A program made the position numbers and the translations under genes. The notes under the pieces are model-generated. The model was not told the origin of the DNA and did not search any database. It worked only from the letters and a program-made list of their open reading frames with translations. This document shows positions 1 to 8,379 of a stretch of 64,000 nucleotides of DNA, piece after piece (position 1 is the stretch's first letter; every line of letters starts with the position of its first letter). This DNA is from Acinetobacter rudis. GTDB lineage: Bacteria > Pseudomonadota > Gammaproteobacteria > Pseudomonadales > Moraxellaceae. Where the stretch lies: contig NZ_JAVIDR010000009.1 of assembly GCF_031157835.1 (NCBI RefSeq), forward strand, positions 1 to 64,000, given 5' to 3'.

Positions 1-226
1 CTGACAATTGGTAAAAATTTTCGGCGGATTCACATAGTGTACTGTGTCGCCATGTGAACAATATAACGCTTCATCTTATAATAGCTGAGCTTCATTAATT
101 GTCATAGGAATTTTTCCTGTAGAACTGTAAACCACTTTATAAAAATAATTTAATCTCATGAATTAAATTACAAAACCGACCTCTTTATGATTTGTATGGC
201 AGCATTGTTTATCCTTCTTTCTACAA

Positions 227-967
227 CTAAAAAGTGTAGTTAACTCCAAAGCCAGACTCAAACTCTATGTGATTTTTTGACATGGGGCTTTTATACTGAT
301 TCTCGGATAAATAATTAACTCTATAAGTTGTATAAATACTCCAATGCTTATTCAGCTCATAATCAACAGCCAAACTCGCATAAGGATACACACTAGAACC
401 CAAACTATAGCTTGCAATCCCACTACGCTTAGCTTCCAAGGAATTTACAGCAAAATAATATTGATTATATTTTAAGCTGTTCCATTGTAAGCCAAACTCA
501 GGATACAAACTCCAAAGTCCTGTTTCCCATGCTGCAATATAAGATACATTCGCAATTGCACCATGGCTTCTAGAAAGAACATCGTGTGCAGCACTCAATT
601 TCAATGCACCATAATCAGAGGTATACATATAACTTCCACCCACCAAAACAGACCATTTACGTTGATCGAGCAGAGCTAAAGGTCCACTCGGACGATACAT
701 AGTGCCGTCATAATAAGCATAAAGTCTGAGCAAGTTATTCATATCACGATATAAATTTAACCCTGCTTGATCGCCTGCTGCATAAAAAAACTGACCATCA
801 TAAAAAGCCGTTGGTAATATACTACTTTCTATTTCCTTTCCTTTATAACTTTGTAAGTCCAAAGATAAATTAACACCAATACTCGGTTTCACTTCTTCAG
901 TTTCTGCGTAGGTTCGCGCAGTTAAAAAAGTAAAAAATAGTAAAGATGCTTTTAAAGGAAACTTCAT
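227..967 (-). CDS. MipA/OmpV family outer membrane protein
   Basis: The 246-residue product starts with a signal peptide (positive MKFPLK, hydrophobic stretch, likely cut near TYA-E at residue 21). It ends in alternating aromatic and polar strands and a terminal Phe (GVNYTF), as beta-barrels do. The SxGVNLSLDLQSYKG opening and the SSVYPYASLAVDYELNKHW segment fit the MipA/OmpV family, whose E. coli member is described as a scaffold for MltA and PBP1B. It has no operon partner here. A hairpin-like stretch on the same strand near positions 20-58 may be its transcript end. The role in this organism is unproven; the family call is fairly safe. Confidence 0.8.
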   Translation of the reverse strand: MKFPLKASLLFFTFLTARTYAETEEVKPSIGVNLSLDLQSYKGKEIESSILPTAFYDGQFFYAAGDQAGLNLYRDMNNLLRLYAYYDGTMYRPSGPLALLDQRKWSVLVGGSYMYTSDYGALKLSAAHDVLSRSHGAIANVSYIAAWETGLWSLYPEFGLQWNSLKYNQYYFAVNSLEAKRSGIASYSLGSSVYPYASLAVDYELNKHWSIYTTYRVNYLSENQYKSPMSKNHIEFESGFGVNYTF

Positions 968-1582
968 TAATCTATTTAAACTCGATTTAAAGATTCAGTC
1001 TTTCTTTGAAAATGGCAATAAGCAGTCATTTTACCTGATCCTAACAACATTGCCTTAACAATAGCGCATTAAGCATTCACAACTTACTTAAAATAAAAAT
1101 CGGCCGTGACACTTAACTTAATACGACTTACTGAGTAGGACACCATTTTTTATACTCTTATTTGTGTTTTAGCAACGCTTAAATAGTATCTTTATCAATA
1201 AATTCACATTTATGAAACAAATAGCGTTTTTATACACTCTTCAATAAGCACCCAGACAATAAAAAAGCATCTTGATGCAAGCATGAAAAAGCAAAGAATT
1301 GTCTGCCATGTAGTTCAATCTTCAACAAAACATGCTATCCAAAACTATACAATTTACGGATTATTTAGCATGAATTTTAATTTTATTTTAATAAATGTTT
1401 CTATACTAGAGTGTCAATTGGTACAATGACGCCCCAAAGTTGCTTTGGACCCAACAATGAATCTCAACGTGTTCTAAAAATACCTATTTTCAATAGAGAC
1501 AATGCTAGCAGCATATTAAATATTAATTTTGTTTAAATTTAATGCATTTGCTCTATACAGGTTTTATTGTGGTGATATTTTC
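968..1582. other. Intergenic region between divergent genes
   Basis: This 615-base AT-rich gap separates the minus-strand MipA-like gene from the plus-strand HAD operon, so it must hold promoters for both. I see no convincing ORF or RNA gene. A TACAAT -10-like hexamer near 1423 is followed by a small perfect hairpin (CCAAAG, loop TTG, CTTTGG, 1434-1448), which would sit in a leader of about 145 nt for the HAD operon. A short GCAT-CTTG-ATGC hairpin next to an A-run lies near 1270-1282. These are visual calls only. Confidence 0.4.
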
Positions 1583-2302
1583 ATGACGTTTTTTCAACAA
1601 AATTCCAGTTCAAATATTGATTGGCACGTTATTTGTGACTTTGATGGCACAATCAGCCAAAAAGATACCACTGACACATTGCTTAATCAATTTGCTCATC
1701 CTGACTGGGAAAAAATTGAGCAACAATGGGAACAAGGTCTAATTGGTTCAAAGCAATGTATGCAACAACAAATTGCATTACTCAACATGACCAAACAACA
1801 ACTTTTCGAGTGCTTAGATCAAATTGAAATTGATACTGGCTTTATCAAGCTCGTGCGCCTTTTAGAAAGGCAAAAAGTGAATCTTAGTGTAGTGAGTGAT
1901 GGTCTTGATCTGGTTATTCAATACATTTTAGAAAAAAACCAGCTTGATCATCTGCCTATTATTGCAAATCATTTAGATCATCTTACTGCCAATCATTGGC
2001 AATTAAGTTTTCCTTATAGTGATAATGTCTGCAGCAGTCAAAGTGGCACATGCAAGTGTAAAATTGCGAAATTAAACAGACAAGAGAAAATTATTTTAAT
2101 CGGCGATGGGCGATCAGATTTTTGTTTAGCTGAGCGTGCTGATTATGTGTTTGCAAAAAAAAGCCTCATTGAGCACTGTACGAGCAAAAAAATTCATCAC
2201 CACCCCTTTGATGAGTTTTCACAAATAATTGAACCACTTTTTGCCTTATTGAATAGCTCCTCTGAAGCCTTCGAAGCAACTGAACTCTGGGTAAATAGTT
2301 AA
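1583..2302 (+). CDS. HAD-IB family phosphatase, MtnX-like
   Basis: This is a 239-residue soluble phosphatase of the haloacid dehalogenase superfamily, subfamily IB. Motif I is DFDGT (residues 19-23; Asp19 nucleophile, Asp21 acid/base), motif II is SDG (105-107), and motif III/IV is GDGRSD (174-179). The closest familiar group is MtnX-like phosphatases (methionine salvage), but no other methionine salvage gene lies nearby, so the substrate is open. A CX6CXC cluster (Cys150, 157, 159) precedes motif IV. An in-frame ATG at 1529 would add 18 residues ahead of the fold; I prefer 1583. The stop overlaps the next ATG by one base (TAATG), which implies translational coupling. Confidence 0.82.
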   Translation: MTFFQQNSSSNIDWHVICDFDGTISQKDTTDTLLNQFAHPDWEKIEQQWEQGLIGSKQCMQQQIALLNMTKQQLFECLDQIEIDTGFIKLVRLLERQKVNLSVVSDGLDLVIQYILEKNQLDHLPIIANHLDHLTANHWQLSFPYSDNVCSSQSGTCKCKIAKLNRQEKIILIGDGRSDFCLAERADYVFAKKSLIEHCTSKKIHHHPFDEFSQIIEPLFALLNSSSEAFEATELWVNS

Positions 2303-3159
2303 TGAGTGATCATTCATTTTTTCTTCCTGGTCAACGTACCGGTATTTTATTAATTCATGGCTTGACGGGTACACCAAATGAAATGCGCGGTATTGCACGT
2401 TCATTTCATCAAGCTGGATATAGCGTATATGGCGTACAACTTGCTGGACACTGTGGTGATATCAATGATCTGATCGCAACGCGTTGGGAAGATTGGTTCG
2501 CAACAGTGTATCAAGCTGCAAATCAATTAAAACAACACGTTGATGAAATTTTTGTTGCAGGTTTATCAATGGGTGCTCTACTCGCCCTAGAATATGCAGC
2601 GCGTTTTCCTGTTTCAGGCGTTCTTTGCTATAGTCCAACTTTTAAATATGATGGCTGGAGCATACCTCGCTGGTCACAACTAATTGGTCCTTGGGTATTA
2701 CCTCCGATTTATCATTTTAAGTTATTTTCTCAACGTACTTTTGATGAAGCTGAACCTTTCGGCATTCAAAATGAAGCATTACGAGCGCGTATTGTTCATG
2801 CAATGCAAAATGAGGACAGCTCAGAGGCGGGTTTACCGGGTAATCCTTGGCATTCACTTTACCAACTACAACGCCTTTCGCGTCAAGTTAAAAAAGATTT
2901 ACCCAATATTAGCGCACCATGTCTTTGTCTACATGCTTATGAAGATGATGTCGCAAGTCGCAAAAATAGCCAAATTATCTATGATCGTGTTGCTGGCCCT
3001 AAACATTTGGTTTGGTTATATAATAGTTATCATATGATTACTATTGATAATGACCGTAAACAAGTGATTCAAGAAAGCCTAGATTTTGTAGCAAAATATA
3101 GCCTCGACAAGCCCCAACTCAGCCAACCTGAAGTACAACATACTCCGTGTGCGACATAA
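2302..3159 (+). CDS. Alpha/beta hydrolase, carboxylesterase-like
   Basis: The 285-residue product has an alpha/beta-hydrolase fold. The oxyanion region is HGLTG (19-23), the nucleophile elbow is GLSMG (87-91, Ser89), the likely acid is Asp215 or Asp216 in the HAYEDDV stretch, and the catalytic His is His244 (NSYHMI). The layout resembles monoglyceride lipase or Est30-type carboxylesterases, which cleave short acyl esters. No signal peptide is seen, so it should be cytoplasmic. It starts on the last base of the preceding phosphatase stop and is followed after 9 bases by the SMR-like pair. It therefore probably acts on the same compound as the phosphatase. The substrate is unknown. Confidence 0.82.
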   Translation: MSDHSFFLPGQRTGILLIHGLTGTPNEMRGIARSFHQAGYSVYGVQLAGHCGDINDLIATRWEDWFATVYQAANQLKQHVDEIFVAGLSMGALLALEYAARFPVSGVLCYSPTFKYDGWSIPRWSQLIGPWVLPPIYHFKLFSQRTFDEAEPFGIQNEALRARIVHAMQNEDSSEAGLPGNPWHSLYQLQRLSRQVKKDLPNISAPCLCLHAYEDDVASRKNSQIIYDRVAGPKHLVWLYNSYHMITIDNDRKQVIQESLDFVAKYSLDKPQLSQPEVQHTPCAT

Positions 3160-3168
3160 GGACAAAAT

Positions 3169-3531
3169 ATGAGCCCTGTAGTATTTTTCGTTTGGTTTTT
3201 AACAATCTTAATTGACACAATTGGTCAATTAGCATTTAAAGCCGCCGCAGCACAACACAAAGACAGTGATGGCTTTAATTATTGGCAAATGCTACTTAAA
3301 CAACCTTGGTTATGGGCAGGTATTTTTTGCTATATTTTTGAATTTGTCATTTGGCTAGCCTTCTTATCATTAGTTCCACTTTCAGAAGGTGTCATGCTTG
3401 GTAGTATTAACATTGTTGTTATTATGATTGCGGGTCGATTATTTTTTAATGAGAAACTTACACGCAATCGCCTCATTGGTGTTGTGTTAATTACACTTGG
3501 TGTAACCATTGTTGGAATAGGTGGATCATGA
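3169..3531 (+). CDS. SMR/EamA-like four-helix membrane protein, subunit 1
   Basis: This is a 120-residue, very hydrophobic protein with four predicted membrane helices (about residues 4-22, 45-65, 72-92, 98-118). The size and pattern fit the small multidrug resistance / DMT superfamily. The second helix region FCYIFEFVIWLAFLSLVPLS and the closing LIGVVLITLGVTIVGIGGS are typical. It overlaps the next gene by four bases (ATGA). Paired, unequal SMR proteins often form heterodimers, as ArnE/ArnF do for lipid-linked aminoarabinose. That this pair moves a lipid-linked or amphipathic product of the upstream enzymes is inference. Confidence 0.8.
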   Translation: MSPVVFFVWFLTILIDTIGQLAFKAAAAQHKDSDGFNYWQMLLKQPWLWAGIFCYIFEFVIWLAFLSLVPLSEGVMLGSINIVVIMIAGRLFFNEKLTRNRLIGVVLITLGVTIVGIGGS

Positions 3532-3932
3532 GAGCTTTTTATATTATTGGATTTCTGATCCTAACCGCTTTTGACACCTTAACTCAACTTAGCTTTAAGT
3601 TTGCCTCTATTCACGCCATGCCTATGACTATGGATGTAGATTGGCTTATTCGTGTCTTTAGCCATCCTTGGATTTATGGTGCTTTTATCGGTTATATTGG
3701 TGCTTTTTTTACTTGGATGACATTACTCAAACATGCACCTATTGGACCAGCTTTCGCTGCTGCCCACATGGAACTCATTACCATTAGTATCTTATCAATT
3801 TGGATTTTCCATGAACCAATGACTTTAGCCAAAGCATTTGGTGCGATCTTTATTTTACTTGGTGTCATCTTTTTGGCTAAAGATGAATCTGAACAAGATC
3901 CAACTCAAGTCGTGAAATCTCCCCACCCTTAA
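3528..3932 (+). CDS. SMR/EamA-like four-helix membrane protein, subunit 2
   Basis: This 134-residue membrane protein is homologous in layout to its upstream neighbour. Both share a first helix ending in D(T)xxQLxFKxA (here AFDTLTQLSFKFA, there LIDTIGQLAFKAA). Later segments also match in kind: HPWIYGAFIGYIGAFFTWM and the terminal helix AFGAIFILLGVIFLA. A charged C-terminal tail of about 18 residues follows. The ATGA overlap with the first subunit argues for coupled synthesis and a heterodimer. It is the last gene of the operon, and a strong terminator follows within 45 bases. Confidence 0.8.
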   Translation: MRAFYIIGFLILTAFDTLTQLSFKFASIHAMPMTMDVDWLIRVFSHPWIYGAFIGYIGAFFTWMTLLKHAPIGPAFAAAHMELITISILSIWIFHEPMTLAKAFGAIFILLGVIFLAKDESEQDPTQVVKSPHP

Positions 3933-3974
3933 CTTAATTTAAATACTAAATCTTTAACTCATTATTTTACTTAC

Positions 3975-4002
3975 AAAAAAAGCCTCTAATTGAGGCTTTT
4001 TT
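3975..4002. terminator. Bidirectional intrinsic terminator
   Basis: The stem AAAAAAGCCTC/GAGGCTTTTTT around a TAAT-type loop is flanked by A and T runs. It therefore works in both directions and ends both the HAD/SMR operon (plus) and rpsB-tsf (minus). Confidence 0.9.
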
Positions 4003-4014
4003 CGTGCAATTAAA

Positions 4015-4890
4015 TTATTGCGCAGCAGCTTGAGCAGCAGCAACTTCTTCAGCGAAGCTCATTTCTGCTTTTTTCTCAATACCTTCACCAACTTCGAAAC
4101 GAACGAAGTCAGCTACAGTTGTACCAGCAGCTTTAAGTGCATCAGCAACTTTCTTCTCGTTGTCAATTACGTACATTTGACGTTCAAGAACAACTTCATT
4201 GAGATATTTCTCAACAGAACCAGTAACCATTTTCTCAACGATATTCGCAGGTTTACCTGATTCGATTGCTTTAGCTTCTGCAATTTCTTTCTCTTTTGCG
4301 ATAAGATCAGCAGGAACTTTTTCAGCAGTAACAGCAATTGGGTTGAACGCAGCAACATGCATTGCAACGCCTTTACCAGTTTCTGCATCACCAGCATAAG
4401 CAACAACAACACCAATACGTAAACCGTGTTTGTAGATTGCTAAGTTATCAGCTTCTACAATTTTTGCACGACGTACTTGGATGTTTTCACCGATTTTTTG
4501 AACAAGAGCAATACGCGCTTCTTCAACAGTGCTACCGTCTTCTAATTTAAGTTCAGCAATTTTAGCAGCATCAATTTCATTTGCAGCTAATGCAGCAGCA
4601 GCAACTTTGTTAGAGAAGTTAGCAAAGTTTTCGTCTTTTGCAACAAAGTCAGTTTGGCAGTTTACTTCAACCAAAATTGCTTTGTTACCGTCTTGAACGA
4701 TTGTGATTGCACCATCAGCTGCAATGTTACCTGCTTTTTTAGCAGCTTTTGCTTGACCTGATTTACGAAGGTTATCAATCGCAAGTTCAATATCACCACC
4801 AGCTTCTGTCAATGCTTTTTTGCATTCCATCATTGCTAGGCCAGTACGATCACGTAATTCTTTTACCATGCTTGCAGTAATTGCAGTCAT
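4015..4890 (-). CDS. tsf: Elongation factor Ts
   Basis: EF-Ts exchanges GDP for GTP on EF-Tu in the cytoplasm. The 291-residue product carries the N-terminal UBA-like helix bundle (VKELRDRTGLAMMECKKAL, residues 9-27) and the signature TDFVAKDENF (about 80-89) whose Asp-Phe pair inserts into EF-Tu. A dimerisation core and C-terminal helices follow. The length is close to the usual 283 residues of E. coli. It lies downstream of rpsB with a hairpin between them, the standard arrangement. Its start is preceded by GGAG-like sequence (rc of ttattctcctaaatac). Confidence 0.98.
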   Translation of the reverse strand: MTAITASMVKELRDRTGLAMMECKKALTEAGGDIELAIDNLRKSGQAKAAKKAGNIAADGAITIVQDGNKAILVEVNCQTDFVAKDENFANFSNKVAAAALAANEIDAAKIAELKLEDGSTVEEARIALVQKIGENIQVRRAKIVEADNLAIYKHGLRIGVVVAYAGDAETGKGVAMHVAAFNPIAVTAEKVPADLIAKEKEIAEAKAIESGKPANIVEKMVTGSVEKYLNEVVLERQMYVIDNEKKVADALKAAGTTVADFVRFEVGEGIEKKAEMSFAEEVAAAQAAAQ

Positions 4891-4930
4891 GTTATTCTCC
4901 TAAATACGGTAGAAAATCAATCTGTTCAAC

Positions 4931-4965
4931 AAAAACGGCCCGAAGTGTAACCCTGGGCCGTTTTT
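4931..4965 (-). terminator. Attenuator-like hairpin between rpsB and tsf
   Basis: On the minus strand AAAAACGGCCC and GGGCCGTTTTT form an 11-bp GC-rich stem followed directly by a T-run. It sits between rpsB and tsf and should reduce read-through, lowering tsf relative to rpsB messages. A hairpin in this place is known in E. coli. Confidence 0.85.
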
Positions 4966-5033
4966 GCTCAATCGACGCTCAATTTTATCATTATCATATC
5001 GGGTAATAATGACAAAGATACGTCAAAGACGCA

Positions 5034-5786
5034 TTAAGCCTCTGGAGCTTCTTTAGCAGCTTCGTCGCCTTTTGCTTGCGCATTAGCTTGAGTCTGAGCA
5101 TATTCTTTACCAGCAATAATCGCATCAGCCATAGAAGAAGCATACAAAGTTACTGCACGAATCGCATCGTCATTACCAGGAATAACATAATCTACGTCAT
5201 CTGGATTCGAGTTAGTATCAACGATACCAATTACAGGAATACCAAGATTTTTCGCTTCTTTAATTGCGATTGCTTCGTGGTCAACGTCGATCACGAATAA
5301 TGCGTCAGGTAAACCACCCATGTTTTTAACGCCGCCTAAGCCACGCTCAAGTTTTTCCATCTCACGAGTACGTTCTAATGCTTCACGTTTAGTAAGTTTA
5401 GCAAAAGTACCGTCAGTAGATTGAGTTTGAAGGTCTTTTAAACGGTTGATAGATTGGCGAAGTGTTTTCCAGTTCGTCAACATACCACCTAACCAGCGGT
5501 GATCAACATATGGTTGACCAGCACGTTGAGCTTGTTCACGGATGATGTTAGAAGCAGCGCGTTTAGTACCAACGAATAAAACTTTATTCTTTTTGCTTGC
5601 TAAATTGTTTACAAAGTTCAAAGCATCGTTTAACGCAGGAACTGTGTGCTCAAGGTTAATGATATGAATTTTGTTGCGTGCACCAAAAATGTATTGGCGC
5701 ATTTTTGGGTTCCAGAAGCGTGTTTGGTGACCAAAGTGCGCGCCTGCTTGAAGAAGGTCGCGCATACTTACGTTGTAATCTGCCAT
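5034..5786 (-). CDS. rpsB: 30S ribosomal protein S2
   Basis: S2 binds the head-body junction of the 30S subunit and is needed for S1 binding. The 250-residue product starts [20 protein letters not shown], the classic S2 opening. It continues with [33 protein letters not shown] and [13 protein letters not shown] longer in-frame reading to 5849 runs through the leader. I chose 5786 because of the conserved [12 protein letters not shown] start and an AAGGTAAAG ribosome-binding site just before it. The gene is divergent from map and co-oriented with tsf. Confidence 0.98.
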   Translation of the reverse strand: MADYNVSMRDLLQAGAHFGHQTRFWNPKMRQYIFGARNKIHIINLEHTVPALNDALNFVNNLASKKNKVLFVGTKRAASNIIREQAQRAGQPYVDHRWLGGMLTNWKTLRQSINRLKDLQTQSTDGTFAKLTKREALERTREMEKLERGLGGVKNMGGLPDALFVIDVDHEAIAIKEAKNLGIPVIGIVDTNSNPDDVDYVIPGNDDAIRAVTLYASSMADAIIAGKEYAQTQANAQAKGDEAAKEAPEA

Positions 5787-5799
5787 TTTCTTTACCTTA

Positions 5800-5890
5800 A
5801 AGTTTGGGTTAGGCCTCCATATGTCCGCATTCTCCACCTTTACAGGCACCCAGAGTAATGTGTCGACATATGTGCGGATTTTTCCAATTT
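5800..5890 (-). promoter_or_regulatory. Candidate structured rpsB leader (S2 autoregulation)
   Basis: On the minus strand TCCGC (5878-5874) can pair with GCGGA (5828-5824), closing a loop that contains CTGGGTGCCTGTAAAGG. Two copies of ACATATG flank it. rpsB leaders in gammaproteobacteria are known to fold and to bind S2 for autoregulation. The position, just before the rpsB ribosome-binding site, fits. I could not compare it with the published consensus. Confidence 0.45.
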
Positions 5891-5991
5891 AACGTTTTAT
5901 CTCAAGAAATTTAATCTTGAAAAGCATTTGATAAATTGGGCGGCTATTTATACCATAGTCACATACAAATTTCCAAAAGTTTTTAAAGATC

Positions 5992-6813
5992 ATGAACAGT
6001 ACTTATCAAGCTCCCCGTCGTTTAATTAAAACCCAAGATGAAATTGAAAAAATGCGCATCGCGGGACGACTGGCTGCTGAGATTCTGGATATGATCAAAC
6101 CGCACGTCAAAGCAGGTGTTAGCACACTCGAATTAGATCGCATTTGTCATGATTATATTGTTAATGTACAAAATGCCATTCCTGCTTGCTTAGGCTATGG
6201 TGCTGCTCCTGGTCGTCCAGCATTCCAACACACTATTTGTACCTCAGTGAATCATGTGGTTTGTCATGGTATTCCCTCAGAAGCAAAAATTTTAAAAAAT
6301 GGCGATATTTTAAACATCGATGTCACTGTAATTAAAGATGGTTATCATGGTGACACAAACATGATGTATGTGATTGGTGAGGGCTCTGTGCTCGCTAATC
6401 GTTTATGCCATGTTGCACAAGAAGCAATGTACCGCGGTATTGCCACAGTAAAGCCAGGCTCAACGATTGGTGACATTGGCCATGCTATTCAAAAATATGT
6501 TGAATCTGAACGGTTTAGTGTAGTGCGTGAATATTGTGGTCATGGGATTGGTACCGTATTTCATGATGAACCTCAAGTTCTACACTACGGCCAATCTAAC
6601 AGTGGCATGATTTTAGAAGAAGGGATGACCTTTACAATTGAACCGATGGTCAATGCTGGTGTATGGCAAACTCGCCTGATGGGTGATAAATGGACTGTAG
6701 TCACTAAAGACCATAAACTTTCTGCCCAGTATGAGCACACGCTTGTAGTTACAGCCACTGGTGTGGAAATTCTGACTGCTCGCCCTGATGAAGATCTATC
6801 TCGCTTCAACTAG
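5992..6813 (+). CDS. map: Type I methionine aminopeptidase
   Basis: It removes the initiator Met from nascent proteins. The 273-residue product has the five metal ligands of the pita-bread fold: Asp110, Asp121, His184, Glu217 and Glu248. The substrate-contact His92 is in VNHVVCHG. The family length in E. coli is 264. It is divergent from rpsB with about 200 bases between them, a common gene order in gammaproteobacteria. There are no unusual features. Transcription is probably closed by the long inverted repeat just downstream, though that repeat lacks a clear U-tract. Confidence 0.97.
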   Translation: MNSTYQAPRRLIKTQDEIEKMRIAGRLAAEILDMIKPHVKAGVSTLELDRICHDYIVNVQNAIPACLGYGAAPGRPAFQHTICTSVNHVVCHGIPSEAKILKNGDILNIDVTVIKDGYHGDTNMMYVIGEGSVLANRLCHVAQEAMYRGIATVKPGSTIGDIGHAIQKYVESERFSVVREYCGHGIGTVFHDEPQVLHYGQSNSGMILEEGMTFTIEPMVNAGVWQTRLMGDKWTVVTKDHKLSAQYEHTLVVTATGVEILTARPDEDLSRFN

Positions 6814-7147
6814 TCGCACATTATATGTAATAGTGGACAAGTATCTATGCAATATTATGCATAGATACTTGTTACATATAACAACAAGAAAATTATAAAA
6901 AAAAAGAATCTTTTCAAATAATCGGTATTTTTCACATATAGAAAAATAAAGATAAGAAACTACACCAAGCTCATATCAATCTATTGCTTAAACTTTCATA
7001 AAAAATTGAATAATAATAAAAGAGTTATTGCTATAACATACATTTAAAGTCATCTTAAAGTGTATAAAAACTTCAAATAAGAATAGATATTTTCTAATAA
7101 AAACAATCTATTAAATAAAAAAACAAGATAAAAAGGATCACCTTACG
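6814..7147. other. Intergenic region between map and the first OmpW-like gene
   Basis: The first 68 bases hold a long inverted repeat (see separate entry). The rest is very AT-rich, with no ORF or RNA gene that I can support. The promoter for the OmpW-like gene must lie here. An AAGGA ribosome-binding site ends at about 7137, ten bases before the start codon. Confidence 0.4.
6821..6881. repeat. Long interrupted inverted repeat after map
   Basis: The inner arms AAGTATCTATGCA and TGCATAGATACTT (6839-6870) are perfect, and the outer arms TTATATGTAA (6821-6830) and TTACATATAA (6872-6881) are also perfect. Only a 7-base bulge on the left separates them. It would fold into a stem of more than 20 bp. 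No T-run follows on either strand, so it is not a classic intrinsic terminator, although its position suggests a role in 3'-end formation. Confidence 0.7.
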
Positions 7148-8221
7148 ATGGATATTAAAATTAGTGTACTTACGCTCTGTATGTTTACATTTCCAATCAT
7201 CAGCCATGCACAAACATCTACAGCCTCAACTAAAAGTTTTAAACGGTTTTCTGTTTCTGCAGGTTGGCTTCATGCAATGCCTCAAGGATCTGCAAACCCT
7301 TTTAATAATCACACAGCAGTAGCTGAAAATACAAAATCCACTGTAGGGAGTGTGAGTAAAGATGCTGTACTTAATGCAGCAGTCAAAGACTCCAACCCTT
7401 TGCTTTATAATTTAATCTCATTTTACCCAGGACAAAATCTACCTGCAACTATATCAGGTACTGCAACCATTAATGGATTATCAAGCTGGCAATCTCCTGC
7501 CACAGGTCTTGAAGCTGATTCAGTAGATACACTTGGATTAATGATGAATTATTATATAAATGATCATTGGTCTGTAGAACTCAAGGCGGGAATTCCACCT
7601 ACGGTTGATTTAAAAGGTAAAGGTACTGTTTATGCACCATTACGTGGGAGTAATGAACCTGGTTTATCTCTTTTTTCGACAGACATTCCACTCGGAACAA
7701 GCATTGACTTAAATCAGGATATTCACGTATCTGACCTAAGCCAAGGCTCCAAAGCCGCCTCAGTACGCGCTTGGTTACCTGCATTAGAACTTCATTATCA
7801 ATTTGGTCGATCTGGGGTAAATAAATTTCGCCCTTATATTGGTGCTGGAGTCCTGTTTGGTTATTTTGACAATGTTAAACTCAATCCAGATCTTAATTCA
7901 GATTTGGTCCTTGCAGCCCACCGCATACAAAATATATTAGACAATAAAGCAGGTGCCGGATTAGACGGTAAAGTATCCTCTGCTTCGCCACAAGTTAAAG
8001 TGAAAGCAACTTATACCTATGCACCTATTGTCACACTAGGAGCAACTTATGATTTTACTGATAAATGGTTTGCAGTTGGTTCCGTTTCTTATGCGCAAAT
8101 GAATACCCAAGCTAAAATAACAGTAATTGACAACAATACTGGCAACTCACTCATTCGCTCAAACACCAAAGTGGATATTGACCCAATTATTAGCTATGTT
8201 GGTATAGGCTACCGTTTCTAA
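7148..8221 (+). CDS. OmpW-like outer membrane protein (paralogue 1)
   Basis: This is a 357-residue barrel protein. It has a signal peptide (cut near SHA-Q, residue 21) and the OmpW-type opening FKRFSVSAGWLHAMPQG. It also has GLEADSVDTLGLMMNYYIND and HWSVELKAGIPPT (the OmpW 'conserved strand' region), and a C-terminal IGYRF. OmpW/AlkL proteins let hydrophobic compounds through the outer membrane. At about 330 mature residues it is clearly longer than the usual 190-residue OmpW. The extra length lies in loop-like segments (residues about 45-105 and 255-285). It is a close paralogue of the gene at 10059, with an MFS transporter and a microprotein between them. Confidence 0.8.
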   Translation: MDIKISVLTLCMFTFPIISHAQTSTASTKSFKRFSVSAGWLHAMPQGSANPFNNHTAVAENTKSTVGSVSKDAVLNAAVKDSNPLLYNLISFYPGQNLPATISGTATINGLSSWQSPATGLEADSVDTLGLMMNYYINDHWSVELKAGIPPTVDLKGKGTVYAPLRGSNEPGLSLFSTDIPLGTSIDLNQDIHVSDLSQGSKAASVRAWLPALELHYQFGRSGVNKFRPYIGAGVLFGYFDNVKLNPDLNSDLVLAAHRIQNILDNKAGAGLDGKVSSASPQVKVKATYTYAPIVTLGATYDFTDKWFAVGSVSYAQMNTQAKITVIDNNTGNSLIRSNTKVDIDPIISYVGIGYRF

Positions 8222-8228
8222 AACAACA

Positions 8229-8254
8229 AGGTGTTGATAGATATATCAACACCT
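8229..8254 (+). terminator. Perfect hairpin after OmpW-like gene 1
   Basis: AGGTGTTGATA and TATCAACACCT form an 11-bp perfect stem with a GATA loop, eight bases after the stop codon. Only TTTAAAT follows, so the U-tract is weak. Confidence 0.65.
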
Positions 8255-8379
8255 TTAAATAAAATAATCTTTAGTAAAAGGAAATATGCTTAATATCTAA
8301 TTGATAAAACGATATTTCCTATCGCCATCAGGTACAGTTCAATCTACAATGATCTAGTTCATCTATCAATGGATTGATT

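Noticed and set aside
1..104. Inverted repeats TGACAATT (2-9) / AATTGTCA (97-104) and TTCACAT / ATGTGAA (29-58) as possible insertion sequence end
   Set aside because: Short arms, no transposase fragment and no target duplication. More likely a weak terminator for the MipA-like gene.
1265..1290. Short GCAT-CTTG-ATGC hairpin with an A/T run as terminator of an unseen minus-strand RNA
   Set aside because: The stem is only four base pairs; too weak to support.
4018..4550. Several open frames opposite tsf and rpsB
   Set aside because: They are shadows of highly expressed genes with a strong codon bias; their products show no protein-like features.
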